DNA from: Parvularia atlantis
Lineage: Eukaryota > Opisthokonta > Rotosphaerida
Assembly: GCA_943704415.1 (NCBI GenBank)
Contig: CALSCO010001724.1
Location: 1 to 12,464 of the forward strand
DNA length: 12,464 nucleotides
Direction of reading: 5' to 3'
In this document: piece by piece, positions 1-12,049 of the stretch
Layout of the letters: every line of letters starts with the position of its first letter
Position numbering within the stretch: position 1 is the first letter of the stretch
Notes under the pieces: model-generated
What the model was told of the DNA's origin: nothing
The model's input: the letters and a program-made list of their open reading frames with translations, nothing else
The model's database searches: none
Made by a program: the position numbers and the translations under genes

Positions 1-54
1 GGGGGGGGCGGGCAGCGCATCGGGACGGCGCTGACGAGGAGGGGGGCGGTGCAG
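1..54 (+). other. 3' end of an intron of the kinase gene
   Basis: Bases 30-35 read GCTGAC and AG closes at 53-54, the same branch-acceptor layout as the other introns here. The reading frame stays open through this stretch, but the peptide would be an acidic-glycine run unlike the start of a kinase domain, so I read it as intron. The donor lies outside the window. An upstream exon should carry the first glycines of the nucleotide-binding loop. Confidence 0.6.
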
Positions 55-3807
<3,753 letters not shown>

Positions 3808-3983
3808 GGAACGGGAGGGGAAGGACGTGTAGATGCTCACGCACTCAATGCTCTTGTAAATGCTTTGCAAAAAGGCTAATGGAGAGGGAAGGAACGAGGG
3901 AAGGAAGGAAGGAACGAAGGAACAAAGGAAGGAAGGGCAAAACAGCTGCGTACAACTCCGGTTGACTTCTGTGACACGCGGCC
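3808..3983. promoter_or_regulatory. Intergenic region between kinase and NOC4 with GGAA-rich purine tract
   Basis: The region holds the kinase 3' UTR and the NOC4 promoter/5' UTR in 176 bases. No AATAAA is seen; TTGTAAATG near 3854-3862 resembles the TGTAA-type 3'-processing signal of some fungi. Bases 3881-3937 are a nearly unbroken purine run built from GGAA, GGAAC and GAAGG units (pyrimidine-rich on the minus strand). The upstream in-frame TGA at 3972-3974 supports the NOC4 start at 3984. Confidence 0.6.
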
Positions 3984-5960
3984 ATGCTCGACCACGTGGC
4001 GATCCTGCGCGACGCCTCGTTGCCGCTCGCGTCGCGGCTGGACGCGCTCGTGCCGCTGCTGGGCGCGTCGCTGGGCGGCTCGCAGCGGGTGCGCGCGCTG
4101 ATCGTGTGCGTCGTGCGCATCGGTCGCGGCTGACGGGCACGCGCGCAGACGGACGACGCCGAGGCGACGTTTGCGGCGCTGCAGGCGGCGCATCGCTTCC
4201 TGCTCCCGTTTGTGGCGCGCGGCGCGCTGGCGGGGCGGCGCGGCGCGGCGGCGGACGGGGCGGACGGGGCGGACGCGGTGCAGCAGCAGCTGCGGACGTG
4301 GATGCGCGACAAGCACCAGGGCCTGGTGGCGCTGCTGCTGGAGCAGATGCAGCGGCACCCGGAGCCGGGCGTGCAGGTGCCGGCGCTCGGGTGGCTGGTG
4401 GAGACGCTGGTGGCCGAGTCGGAGCTGCTGGGGCGCAAGATGAAGGCGCACGCGGTCGACGGCGACCTGTTTGCGCGCATAGTCGAGGCGCTGCTGCGCG
4501 CGCCGCGGCTCCACGACGCGCTGCTGGGCGCGCTCGCCGACAAGCACGTGAACGCGCACGACGACCTGCGCTTCCACTATCTGCGGGCGCTCGCGTACGT
4601 GGCGCGTGCGCGGTGCTGGACGTGCCGTGACGCGTTGCGCTGCGTGCGCAGGACCGTGTTTGAGCGCGCGCTGAAAGATGAGACGCCCCCAGACGAGGCG
4701 TTCATGGAGAACGCGTTCGCACTGCTGCGGGACGTGGTCGAGATGCCGACGGACGAGGGCGTGGAGCTGGGCAACGCGCGCATCAAAGCTGCGCCCGGGG
4801 CGACGGCGCGGCCGGCGTTCAGCAAGCTGGCGAGCCTGCGCAAGGCGTTCGAGGACGCGTGGCTGCTGTTTCTGCGTCTGCCGCTGACGACAGTATGCGC
4901 GCATGCGCGCACGGACGACTGCATGGCTGAGGCGCGCGACAGGGGCTGTACAAGCGCGTGCTCGTGATCCTCAACCGCGAGGTGTATCCGCACATGCTCT
5001 CGCCCGTGCGGCTGATGGACTTCCTCACCGACTCGTTCGCGGCCGGCGGCGTTGCAAGCCTGCTGGCGCTCAACAGTCTTTTCCTGCTCATGACCAAGCA
5101 CAACCTGTGCGTGCGCGTTCTCGCGCGCTCGCCTGCACGGCTGATCTGCGGCGCAGCGATTACCCGTCGTTCTACGCGCGGCTGTACGGCCTCTTCGACG
5201 AGTCGGTGATGACGGTCAAGTATCGCGTGCGCTTTTTCCGCATGGCCGACGCGTTCCTGGCCTCGACGTGCGTCGCGCGCCGCGTGTGTGTGCGGCTGAC
5301 GTGGCTGACGCGGCCGCACGCGCGCAGCCATCTGCCGGCGTACCTCGTGGCGGCGTTTGTCAAGCGGCTGGCGCGCCTCGCGCTCGTTGCACCGCCACCG
5401 GCGGCGCAGGTCAACATCGCCTTTGCGTACAACCTGCTGCTGCGGCACCCGCAGTGCCTCGTCTTGATCCACCGGTCGCCGCAGCAGGCCGAGACGGCCG
5501 CGCGCGAACACGACCCGTACGACGCGGGCGAAGCCGACCCGGCCAAGAGCCGCGCGCTCGAGTCGTCGCTATGGGAGCTGCTGGTGCGCTGCGCTGCATG
5601 ACCGTGCCCGCTGCTGACCACGGCCTCAGGTGCTGAAGGAGCACTACGACCCGGGCGTGGCGCGCCTGGCCGCGTCGTTCGAGCAGCCGCTGCGCAAGGT
5701 GCCGCTGGACCTGGAGCCTTTCTTTGCGCGGACGCTCGACAGCGTGCGCGCCGCGCCCTGCGCGTGCCTTGGTGGGCGCTGAGTGCGGTGTGCACGCGCA
5801 GATGTTTACGGCCGAGCTGCGGCGCCCGCTCGGCACGCCGGCCGTCGCGTTCTTGCCGGGCGTGTCGTTGCCGCCGCCTGGCTTGTTCAAGCGGCCGGCC
5901 GACGACGCGGCCAACGGCGACCACGCACGGAGACGGACTTCTGTGTACGACGACCTCTGA
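3984..5960 (+). CDS. NOC4: Nucleolar complex protein 4 (NOC4; CBF/Mak21 family), 40S ribosome biogenesis
   Basis: Exons: 3984-4103, 4149-4594, 4652-4892, 4943-5106, 5157-5267, 5328-5583, 5630-5743, 5802-5960 (TGA), giving 536 residues; human and yeast NOC4 are of similar length. The first half is helical and poorly conserved. The CBF/Mak21 domain starts near residue 270 with GLYKRVLVILN and runs through SLLALNSLFLLMTKHNLDYP, FYARLYGLFDES, VKYRVRFFRMADAFL and HLPAYLVAAFVKRLARLAL. The family signature DPYD (423-426) ... SSLWE (440-444) follows. NOC4 partners Nop14 in the nucleolus for maturation and export of pre-40S particles (family knowledge). The ATG is the first in frame after a TGA at 3972. 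The first donor is uncertain: 4089 (GTGCGC, 60-nt intron, five fewer residues) also keeps phase. The 4595 and 5268 introns are multiples of three without stops. Confidence 0.95.
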
Positions 5961-5995
5961 TGCAGCACTGCTCATCACATGCAAAAGCGCGCTGC
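5961..5995. other. 35-base convergent gap between NOC4 and the SSU1-like gene
   Basis: The NOC4 stop ends at 5960 and the stop of the minus-strand gene is at 5996-5998. Both transcripts must end within each other's 3' UTR or coding end, so sense-antisense overlap is expected. No recognisable poly(A) signal is seen on either strand. Confidence 0.7.
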
Positions 5996-8054
5996 TCACG
6001 CGCGGATTTTGAGCGTGCCGGTGTCTGTGCGGGCGGTCAGCTCGGGCGCGACAACGGCGCGGTCGGCCGGGTCGACCTCGGGCGTGAGCAGGGACGAGGG
6101 CGTGTTGGCCAGGGGCACGGGCGCGAGGCTGGGCGCGACGACGGCCTCGCCGGTCCAGATAGCGATGAACGTGCGCGACGCGACAAAGCCCCAGAGCACG
6201 ACGACGGCCCACGTGAGCACAGCGCCGAACCAGATGAGCGGCGCGTAGTCAAGAAAGCTGCCGACGGTAGTCTGCGCCAGCGCAAAGACGCCCACGGGGT
6301 ACGCGAGCGCCCACCAGCTGCGCGGCGAGCGGGTGAGCCTCACAGTGTGCCGCCGCTGCCGGTCGCACGAGGCGCACCCGAAGTAGAACGGGATGGTCGT
6401 GTGCGTGCGCAGCGTGCGGCCGACAACGAGGATGACGATCACGAACCACCTTGTGCGCGTGTGCGTGAGTCAACGACACGCAGCACACGCCGGAGACGCA
6501 CCAGATGCCAAAGCCGTCCAACAGCAGCGCGGGCAGCAGCGACACGCCCTCGACGACCTGGCCAAACGAGACCACGCCCGACGGGTACGTGCGCGCGTCG
6601 TTGCTGTTCGCGCGCGCTTGCCGTCAGCGAGGCGTTGACGATCAGCGGGCAGCGCCAGCAGCGCACGAGGTCATGTTGGCGAGCGCCGCGCCTAGGTTGA
6701 GCAGGGCCATCGCGCCCATGCCGAGTGGGCTGAGCGGGATGAGCGACGAGAAGACGACCTCGTGCGGCGGCAGCTTGAACAGGGCGAGGCGCTGGAAGAA
6801 CAGCGTGATCTGCGCGGACGAAACGCGGCGTCAGGGCGGCGTCGCGGGCGCGTTTCGAAGGCGTGGCGCACGATGCACAGCGCCACCGGCAGCGACAGCG
6901 CCCAGAGGATGTACGAAGTGATGACGACGATGTAGGCCGCCTCGTTCGGCAGGTGCGGCGCGAGCAGCCCGCCCGCGTTGGCGACGACGCCGCAGGGGAT
7001 GACGGGCAGTAGCCACAGCGCCGTGAAGCTCTCGGGCGTCTGGCGCTGCGGTCGCGCGGCGCGTGTCAGCAGAGGGCGCAACCGCGGCACGCCTCTGACG
7101 GCACCTGGAAGGCGAAGGCGAACCAGGGCACAAGCCAGCCGATGAACGCCGCAAGCGTCGCGTTAGTCCACCAGAGCACGTGCGCGGCCGCGACGATGCG
7201 CCCCTGCGCGACGGCGCCGAGGCGCGGGCCAACCAGGATAAGGCCGTGGATGACGCTGCGCGTGCGTGCGGGCCGGTGAGCGACGCACCGCTAGCGAGCG
7301 GCAACGCGCACGAGGTCAGGCCCATCGGGACCGTGCCGAGGAACATGGACTCGAACGGGTGGCGCAGCAGCTTGCGCCAGACGCCCGGGAAGCGCACGGC
7401 GCGGACGAGCGAAATGGCGAGGCAGGTTGAGAAGACGAGCACGTTGAGCGACCAGAACAGCCACGCAAGCTCGTCCTGGCCGCGGAAGGCGTACGGGAAG
7501 CGCCACATGAGCTGCGCGATCACTCCCGTGCCCATAGAGACCGAGAACCACGCGGGCGAGAAGTGGTGCACGAGCTCGTCCAGCGAGAACGTGCGCCCGG
7601 GCGGCAGGCGCGACATGTAGCGCGGCAGCGCGAGGCGGCGCAGCAGGCCGCTGAGGCCCGGCACGGGGCGGACGCTGCTGGGCGACGTTGTCGTCGTCGC
7701 TGTCGTCACCGGCTCACCATTGGCCTCGTTCAAGTCGGGCACGACGATCACGACGTGGTCCGCGCGCAGCGGCTCGAGCGCGATGGTGTTTGCTGTCGCA
7801 TCGGCGTCACGATATTTGTCGGCCGACTGGTCGGCGTCCGCGTCGCCGCCCACGTCGGCCGCGGCGACGGTGGGCTCCTTGCCCTTCCTCTTTTTCTTCC
7901 TCTTCTTGGTGGGCGCAACTGGCGTGGTGTCGCGGCGCGCGTTCGGCTCTGGCTCGGTTGAGCCGACCGTGACGGTCTCAGGTAGCGGCGGCGGCCGCGG
8001 CGGCGGCGCGTCGACGGCGGCGGCCGCGGCGGCGGTCTGGGCGAGGCGCGCCAT
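5996..8054 (-). CDS. SSU1: Ssu1-like sulfite efflux pump / TDT-family (Mae1-SLAC1 superfamily) anion transporter
   Basis: Minus-strand exons: 8054-7312, 7255-7105, 7045-6872, 6809-6667, 6603-6502, 6449-5996 (TGA), 588 residues. After an extension of about 163 residues, about ten hydrophobic helices follow. Family landmarks include HHFSPAWFSVSMGTG (TM1), FLGTVPMGLTSVIHGLILVG, LWLLPVIPCGVVANAGG, KLPPHEVVFSSLIPLSPLGMG, LLLDGFGIWWFVIVI and WWALAYPVGVFALAQ. This pattern matches the fungal Ssu1/Mae1 group, ten-helix plasma-membrane carriers exporting sulfite (Ssu1) or moving malate (Mae1); the LPP(R/H)E and WWxxxxPxGxFxLA elements favour Ssu1. The N-terminal extension holds an Ala run, a Pro run and a strongly basic KKRKKKRKGK (residues 50-59), likely cytosolic. 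The ATG at 8054 is the only Met close to the conserved part apart from an internal one near residue 147. It is divergent from GTB1. Substrate is inferred. Confidence 0.88.
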
Positions 8055-8487
8055 CTGCACGTGCGGCCGGGCGATAAGCGCGTGCACGAGCAGACGAGCG
8101 GCCCACGCGCGCACCGTGCGGTGGCACAGGTGGCGGCCCCGGCGGGAGTGTCTCGGATTCGGTCGGTCAGTCAGGTGGCAGCGGCGCGCATTCGCTGGCG
8201 GACGGCGTGGGCTGGCGGTGCGGGTGCGGGCGGTGCGCGGTGCGGTGCGGTCAGGCGGACAGCGGTAAGTGCGCCCCCCGAACGGCCTGTCGTCAACTTC
8301 CGCTGGCGCGAGAACGTTGACGTGCGCTGTCTCAGCGCGCTGATTGGTCGCCTTTTGATCGATGCCGCCATCGTTGATGCGCGCCCCAGCCACGCTTCCG
8401 GCCACGTCTGTCCATCACCCCGACCCAAGCGGGCGGCCACGTCTGTCCGTCACCCCGATTCAGGTGGGCGGCCACGTCTTTCCCGCC
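8055..8487. promoter_or_regulatory. Shared divergent promoter between SSU1-like gene and GTB1
   Basis: This 433-base non-coding span separates two divergent starts. From left to right it holds a G-rich GCGGT/GCGGGT stretch (8214-8257), a GTAAGT sequence at 8265 that could be a 5'-UTR splice donor, TGACGTG at 8318-8324, an inverted CCAAT box (ATTGG at 8343-8347), and a 35-base tandem repeat reaching the GTB1 ATG. The minus-strand frame stays open across most of it, but the peptide is Arg/Pro/Ala-rich and looks non-coding. Confidence 0.65.
8401..8487 (+). repeat. 35-base tandem repeat with GCCACGTCT core directly upstream of GTB1
   Basis: GCCACGTCT starts at 8401, 8436 and 8471, exactly 35 bases apart. 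The first two full units differ at only a few positions; the third is cut off by the GTB1 ATG at 8488. Each copy carries an ACGT core (CCACGTC; GACGTGG on the other strand), a typical bZIP recognition core. Confidence 0.9.
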
Positions 8488-10633
8488 ATGCGAGTGCTGC
8501 TCGTCGTCGCGGCACTGCTCGTCGTCGCGGTCGCGGCCGACGTGCGCGGCGTGCGTCCGAGCCGTGCGTCGCCCTGTGCGCACCCCGCACGTGCGCGCTC
8601 ACGGCCGGCAGCAGGCGCGGCGGCGTATACCGGCGCGACGTTCACGTGCCTGGACGGGACACGGACGGTGCCCTTCCCGGCCGTCAACGACGATTACTGC
8701 GACTGCGCCGACGGCAGCGACGAGCCCGGTGTGACGTCGCGTATCCGTGTCATGTGTGTCGCAGCTGTGTCTCACGTGCGTCGCAGGCACCGCCGCGTGC
8801 CCCAACGGCCAGTTCTACTGCGCCAACAGGGGCCACCAGCCCACGCTGCTGCTCGCCTCGCGCGTTCTCGACGGCGTGTGCGGTGCGCGCCGCCGACGGC
8901 CGATGCGCGTGCGCTGTGCTGATGCGGCGGCATGCCAGACTGCTGCGATGGCTCGGACGAGGCCGGTGGGCACGTCCGATGCCCCGACACGTGCGCGGCG
9001 GCTGCCGAGGAGGCGCGGCGAGCAGACGAGGCCGCGATGCGCGTGTTCCGCGAGGTGCGCGACAGACGAGGCCAGCCGCATCCGCTGATGCAGAGGCGCA
9101 GGGCTTTGCGGTCCGCCAGCGCAACGTCGGCAACGCCAAGAAGACGCGTGAGGACAAGACCGTGCTGATCACCCAGAAGCGCGCGCGGCTGATCGAGCTC
9201 GACGACGCCATCGACGAGGCCAAGGGTGCGCCGCGCTGTGCTGCGCTGTGATATCTGCTCATGCGCGTGTGCCCGGTGTGCAGCCGCGAAGGAGACGCTC
9301 GAGCTGGCCGAGAAGAGCGCACTGGACGCGCACATGGCGGCGCAAGGCGCGTTCGTCTCGTCGGCCTCTCGTGTCGACTGCTGACGTGCTGGCGCGTGCG
9401 GTAGGGAGCGGCGGCGACCGCTGCGCACGGCTCGAGACGAGACGCGACGCGCTGCGCAAGGAGATCGAGGACACACAGAGCGCGCTGAGGAAGCTCGCCG
9501 ACAGTGAGGAGGTGCGCATGAGAGCGCTGCTCGACCCTGTGCGCGCTGATTGCGGGCCTGCAGGACGCCGCGACGCTGCGCGCGCAGATCCGCGACCTCG
9601 AGTACGGCCTGTACATGCACCTGGACGAGGACGAGCGCGCACTGGCGACCGACGACACGCCGGCGCTGCCCGAGGGCAACGAGGCGCCCGCGTTCCCGGC
9701 CGAGGCCGTTGCAGGTGCGCTGCGCTGCGTCACCTTCCGCACTTCTTGTTCACACGCGCGCACGCGCAGGTACTGGCACACCCTCGCTCTTTGAGCAGTT
9801 TGCGCAGCGTGCGCAGCCCCTCCTGAGCAAGCTGAAGGCCCTGGTGGGGGTGGCGGCGCCAGGTGGGCCTTCGCTGCTTGCCGAGGAGGGGTCGCTTATG
9901 CCCTGCGCTGGCGGCCCGCGGTGCTCAGACGTCCCGGCCACAGCCGCACAGAGCAGCCGCGAGACGCTCAAGACGCTCGAGGACGAGCAGAAGCGCCTGC
10001 AGGGCGAGATCGAGGCGATCGAGAAGGTGCGCGGCTCGTACTGGGGTGCAGACGACGGCTCACGGGCGCGCGCGTACGCAGGAGCTCAGCGCCGACTACT
10101 TTGGCGCCGACCTCGAGTTCTACGACCTCTTTGGTGCGTTCCCCACACGGTGCGCGCACAGGAGCCGACGCGTGGCGCGAGCAGAAAAGTGCTTCTCGTA
10201 CGACACGCCCGAGTACACGTACGAGCTGTGCCCGTTCAAGCAGGTAACGCAGCGCAGCAAGAACGGCGGCGGGAGCACGCGGCTCGGGTGTGCGGCCGCT
10301 GCGTACGGCGCCGCCGCTGCCGCTGACGCCGGGCGCGCCGCAGGACGTGGACGGGCTGGAAGGGCCTGCCCGCGCACGACGTGATGCTGTACGAGCACGG
10401 CGACAAGTGCTGGCAGGGCCCCGAGCGCTCGATGCTGGTGCGCGCTGCCACTAGCCAAGCGCGGCGCTTGACGCACGGCGCGGCAGGTCAAGCTGTCGTG
10501 CGGGAGCGAGTCCAAGGTGACGTCCGTGACCGAGCCGGCCAAGTGCGAGTATCACATGACGTTTGAGACGGCGGGCGCATGCGAGGACCCCGCGGCGCGC
10601 GCAGCAGCACGGCCTGTGCACGACGAGCTGTAG
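8488..10633 (+). CDS. GTB1: Glucosidase II beta subunit (PRKCSH/GTB1), ER N-glycan processing
   Basis: Exons: 8488-8563, 8615-8728, 8787-8882, 8939-9054, 9102-9225, 9284-9350, 9409-9511, 9564-9714, 9770-10026, 10082-10133, 10185-10287, 10344-10437, 10487-10633 (TAG); 499 residues. Order: hydrophobic signal peptide (about 1-17); RGVRP start of the mature chain; two LDLa-like calcium-binding cysteine modules ([16 protein letters not shown], then [12 protein letters not shown]); coiled coils to about residue 365; MRH lectin domain 388-483; HDEL at the C-terminus for ER retrieval. The MRH cysteines (388, 401, 442, 456, 471, 483) are present, as are Tyr396, Gln408, Arg448, Glu467 and Tyr473, which align with the mannose-binding residues of the mammalian subunit. 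The subunit holds the catalytic alpha chain in the ER and presents mannose-bearing glycans for trimming of the two inner glucoses (family knowledge). The 9351-9408 intron is the least certain junction; the 8564 and 10134 introns are stop-free 51-mers. Confidence 0.95.
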
Positions 10634-10673
10634 GGTGCCATTGCTAGGTTTTACGAACACACACGTCACACGG
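10634..10673. other. 40-base convergent gap between GTB1 and NIF3
   Basis: The GTB1 stop ends at 10633 and the NIF3 stop lies at 10674-10676 on the other strand. The gap is locally AT-richer than its surroundings (TTGCTAGGTTTTACG). It must hold or abut both 3' ends, so overlapping transcripts are expected. Confidence 0.7.
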
Positions 10674-11306
10674 TCAGACGACGACGAGCGGGTCGCGGTC
10701 GGCGTCGGCCACGAGCACGCGCGCGTCGGGCACGCCGTCCTCGCGCAGCATCGCCTGCGCAGCGTGAGCACCGTGCGCACGGCAACACAACCACGGCGCA
10801 CCTGCAGCCGCTCCTGCAGCGACGCGCGGAGGTAGCCGCGCTCCGTGTTGGAGTGCTCGCCGAGGACGATGGTGGTGCCAGCGGCGTTGGCGGCGAGCGC
10901 GTCGTGGTGGCCGAGCTCGCCCGTGACGAACGCGTCGACCTTGAGCCCCGCCAGCAGCGAGCCGCCCGATCCGGCGCACACGCCGATCGAGCGGATCTGC
11001 TGGTCGGGCGCGGCGGCGGCGACGCGCACTGATCGGACGAGGCGCGTTCAGTGCGCGAGATCGGCAGGCAAGACGACGTCGACGGCGCACCGTGCGGCAG
11101 GCCCAGGTGCCGTTTGACGCGCTCAAGCAGCTGCGCGACACTGAGCGCGGGCGCGGCCGCGTCGAAGCGGAACACGCGGCCGGCGCCCGTGACGGCGCTG
11201 CCCGGCGGGTTGGCCTTGATCGGCGTCTTGGTGCCGGCGATGCCCGCCGTCAGCCCGTCCAGCAGCCAGTCGTTGACTGCGGCGCGCGCCGTCCGTTACC
11301 AAAGCA

Positions 11307-11348
<42 letters not shown>

Positions 11349-11749
11349 GTGAGGCGCACCGCCGGCCTCGCACGCGTCCAGCGCCGTGTGCGGCGAGTAG
11401 ATCGAGAGGCCGGCGACGATGGCGCGCAGCACGAGCGCCTGCTTGGCGTCGTCGAGGCGCAGGCTCTTGAACGCGCGGAAGATGGGCGGGTGGTACGCGA
11501 CGACGACGCTGGCGCCGCGCCGCGTCGCCTCGGCCAGGACGGCGTCGGTCAGGTCGATCGTGAGCAGCACGGTCGCGCCCTGCGCCGGCAGCGGATGCTC
11601 CACAAGCACGCCGACGTTGTCCCACGCGGCCTCGGCAAGCTCGAGCGGCGCGATGCGGCGCAGGGCATCGACGACGCTGCGCGGCGCCGCGTCAGCGCGG
11701 ACGGCGGACGAGAGCAGCGAGCGACGCACCGCGCGAAGAACGACGACAT
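10674..11749 (-). CDS. NIF3: NIF3-family dinuclear metal-binding protein (NGG1-interacting factor 3 / DUF34)
   Basis: Minus-strand exons: 11749-11730, 11676-11360, 11276-11091, 11028-10802, 10754-10674 (TGA), giving 276 residues, close to yeast Nif3. The 20-base first exon (MSSFFAR) is supported by a typical GTGCGT donor, a GCTGACGC branch motif and a CGCAG acceptor. It joins exactly in phase to VVDALRRIAP, the usual N-terminus. Landmarks: WDNVGVLVE (25-33), YHPPIF (68-73), HTALD (103-107), VNDWL, GVCAGSGGSLL (190-200), GELGHHDA (211-218), HSNTER (233-238) and DRDPL near the end. By analogy with bacterial YbgI-type proteins, His69, Asp107, His233 and Glu237 are probable metal ligands. Biological role is poorly defined across the family. 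Intron 2 contains a CAG/CTG microsatellite. Confidence 0.94.
11277..11359 (-). other. NIF3 intron 2, expanded by a trinucleotide repeat
   Basis: Donor GTGCGC at 11359 and acceptor GCCGCAG ending at 11277 (minus strand), joining GGC-G to TC-AAC and restoring GGVNDWL of the family. At 83 nt it is the longest intron in the window; removing the 42-base repeat leaves 41 nt. A GGTAACGG element between repeat and acceptor is a possible branch site. Confidence 0.85.
11305..11346 (+). repeat. CAG/CTG trinucleotide microsatellite, CAG-CAA-(CAG)12
   Basis: Twelve uninterrupted CAG triplets occupy 11311-11346, preceded by CAG CAA at 11305-11310, 14 triplets in all. The transcribed NIF3 strand reads (CTG)n. 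The tract lies wholly in an intron, so it is not a polyglutamine or other homopolymer tract in the spliced product. Confidence 0.95.
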
Positions 11750-12049
11750 TCGCCGCGGACGGTGATGCGACGAATGTGAGACGTCGATGACACAGCCCGT
11801 CGCGTCCTTGTCTCACTTCTGCCGCGCTCACCGCACTCACGACGCGCCCGCCACCGCACTCACGACGCACTCGCCACAAGTTCCGTCTCCGCCGATCGTC
11901 GCGCCGAGATCCCTGCGTCATGCGCGGATGCGCGAGCGGCGTGTGCCTCCTGACGCCAGCCCCGGCCCCGCATCGTCAGCACGACGTCACGCACCGGCGC
12001 TGACACTCCTCATCCACGCGCCTCTCTCTCGCGCCCCGCCGCCTCCGCA
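11750..12049. promoter_or_regulatory. Divergent promoter between NIF3 and the THH1/TOM1-like gene
   Basis: This 300-base non-coding span separates two divergent starts. It contains a 23-base imperfect tandem repeat at 11831-11876 and a pyrimidine-rich stretch just before the downstream ATG (CCTCTCTCTCGCGCC, 12021-12035), as is common near fungal transcription starts. I see no TATA box. Confidence 0.6.
11831..11876. repeat. 23-base imperfect tandem repeat (2 copies)
   Basis: CCGCACTCACGACGC begins at 11831 and again at 11854, followed each time by a similar GCC-containing spacer. A related CCGCGCTCAC lies just before, at 11822. Function unknown. Confidence 0.75.

Noticed and set aside
1-54. 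Reading the first 54 bases as coding for the kinase
   Set aside because: The frame is open but gives an acidic-glycine string unlike a kinase N-lobe; branch and acceptor motifs match the introns elsewhere.
8055-8405. Upstream in-frame start of the SSU1-like protein at 8405
   Set aside because: The extra 117 residues are Arg/Pro/Ala/His-rich without family similarity and would run through the divergent promoter.
8401-8487. CRISPR-like array from regularly spaced 35-base repeats
   Set aside because: The units are contiguous, without distinct spacers, and sit in a eukaryotic promoter with no cas genes.
8061-9251. 396-residue plus-strand open frame across the promoter and the first GTB1 exons
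   Set aside because: It crosses the divergent promoter and several GTB1 introns out of frame; only its last part coincides with a real exon (9102-9225).
10027-10081. Single-frame continuation of the GTB1 coiled coil through this stretch
   Set aside because: Splicing with a GTGCGC donor and ACGCAG acceptor gives the conserved [10 protein letters not shown] entry into the MRH domain; read-through loses it.
11305-11346. CAG tract as a polyglutamine-coding repeat
   Set aside because: The plus-strand Gln frame has no supporting gene, and splicing out 11277-11359 restores the conserved GGVNDWL of NIF3.
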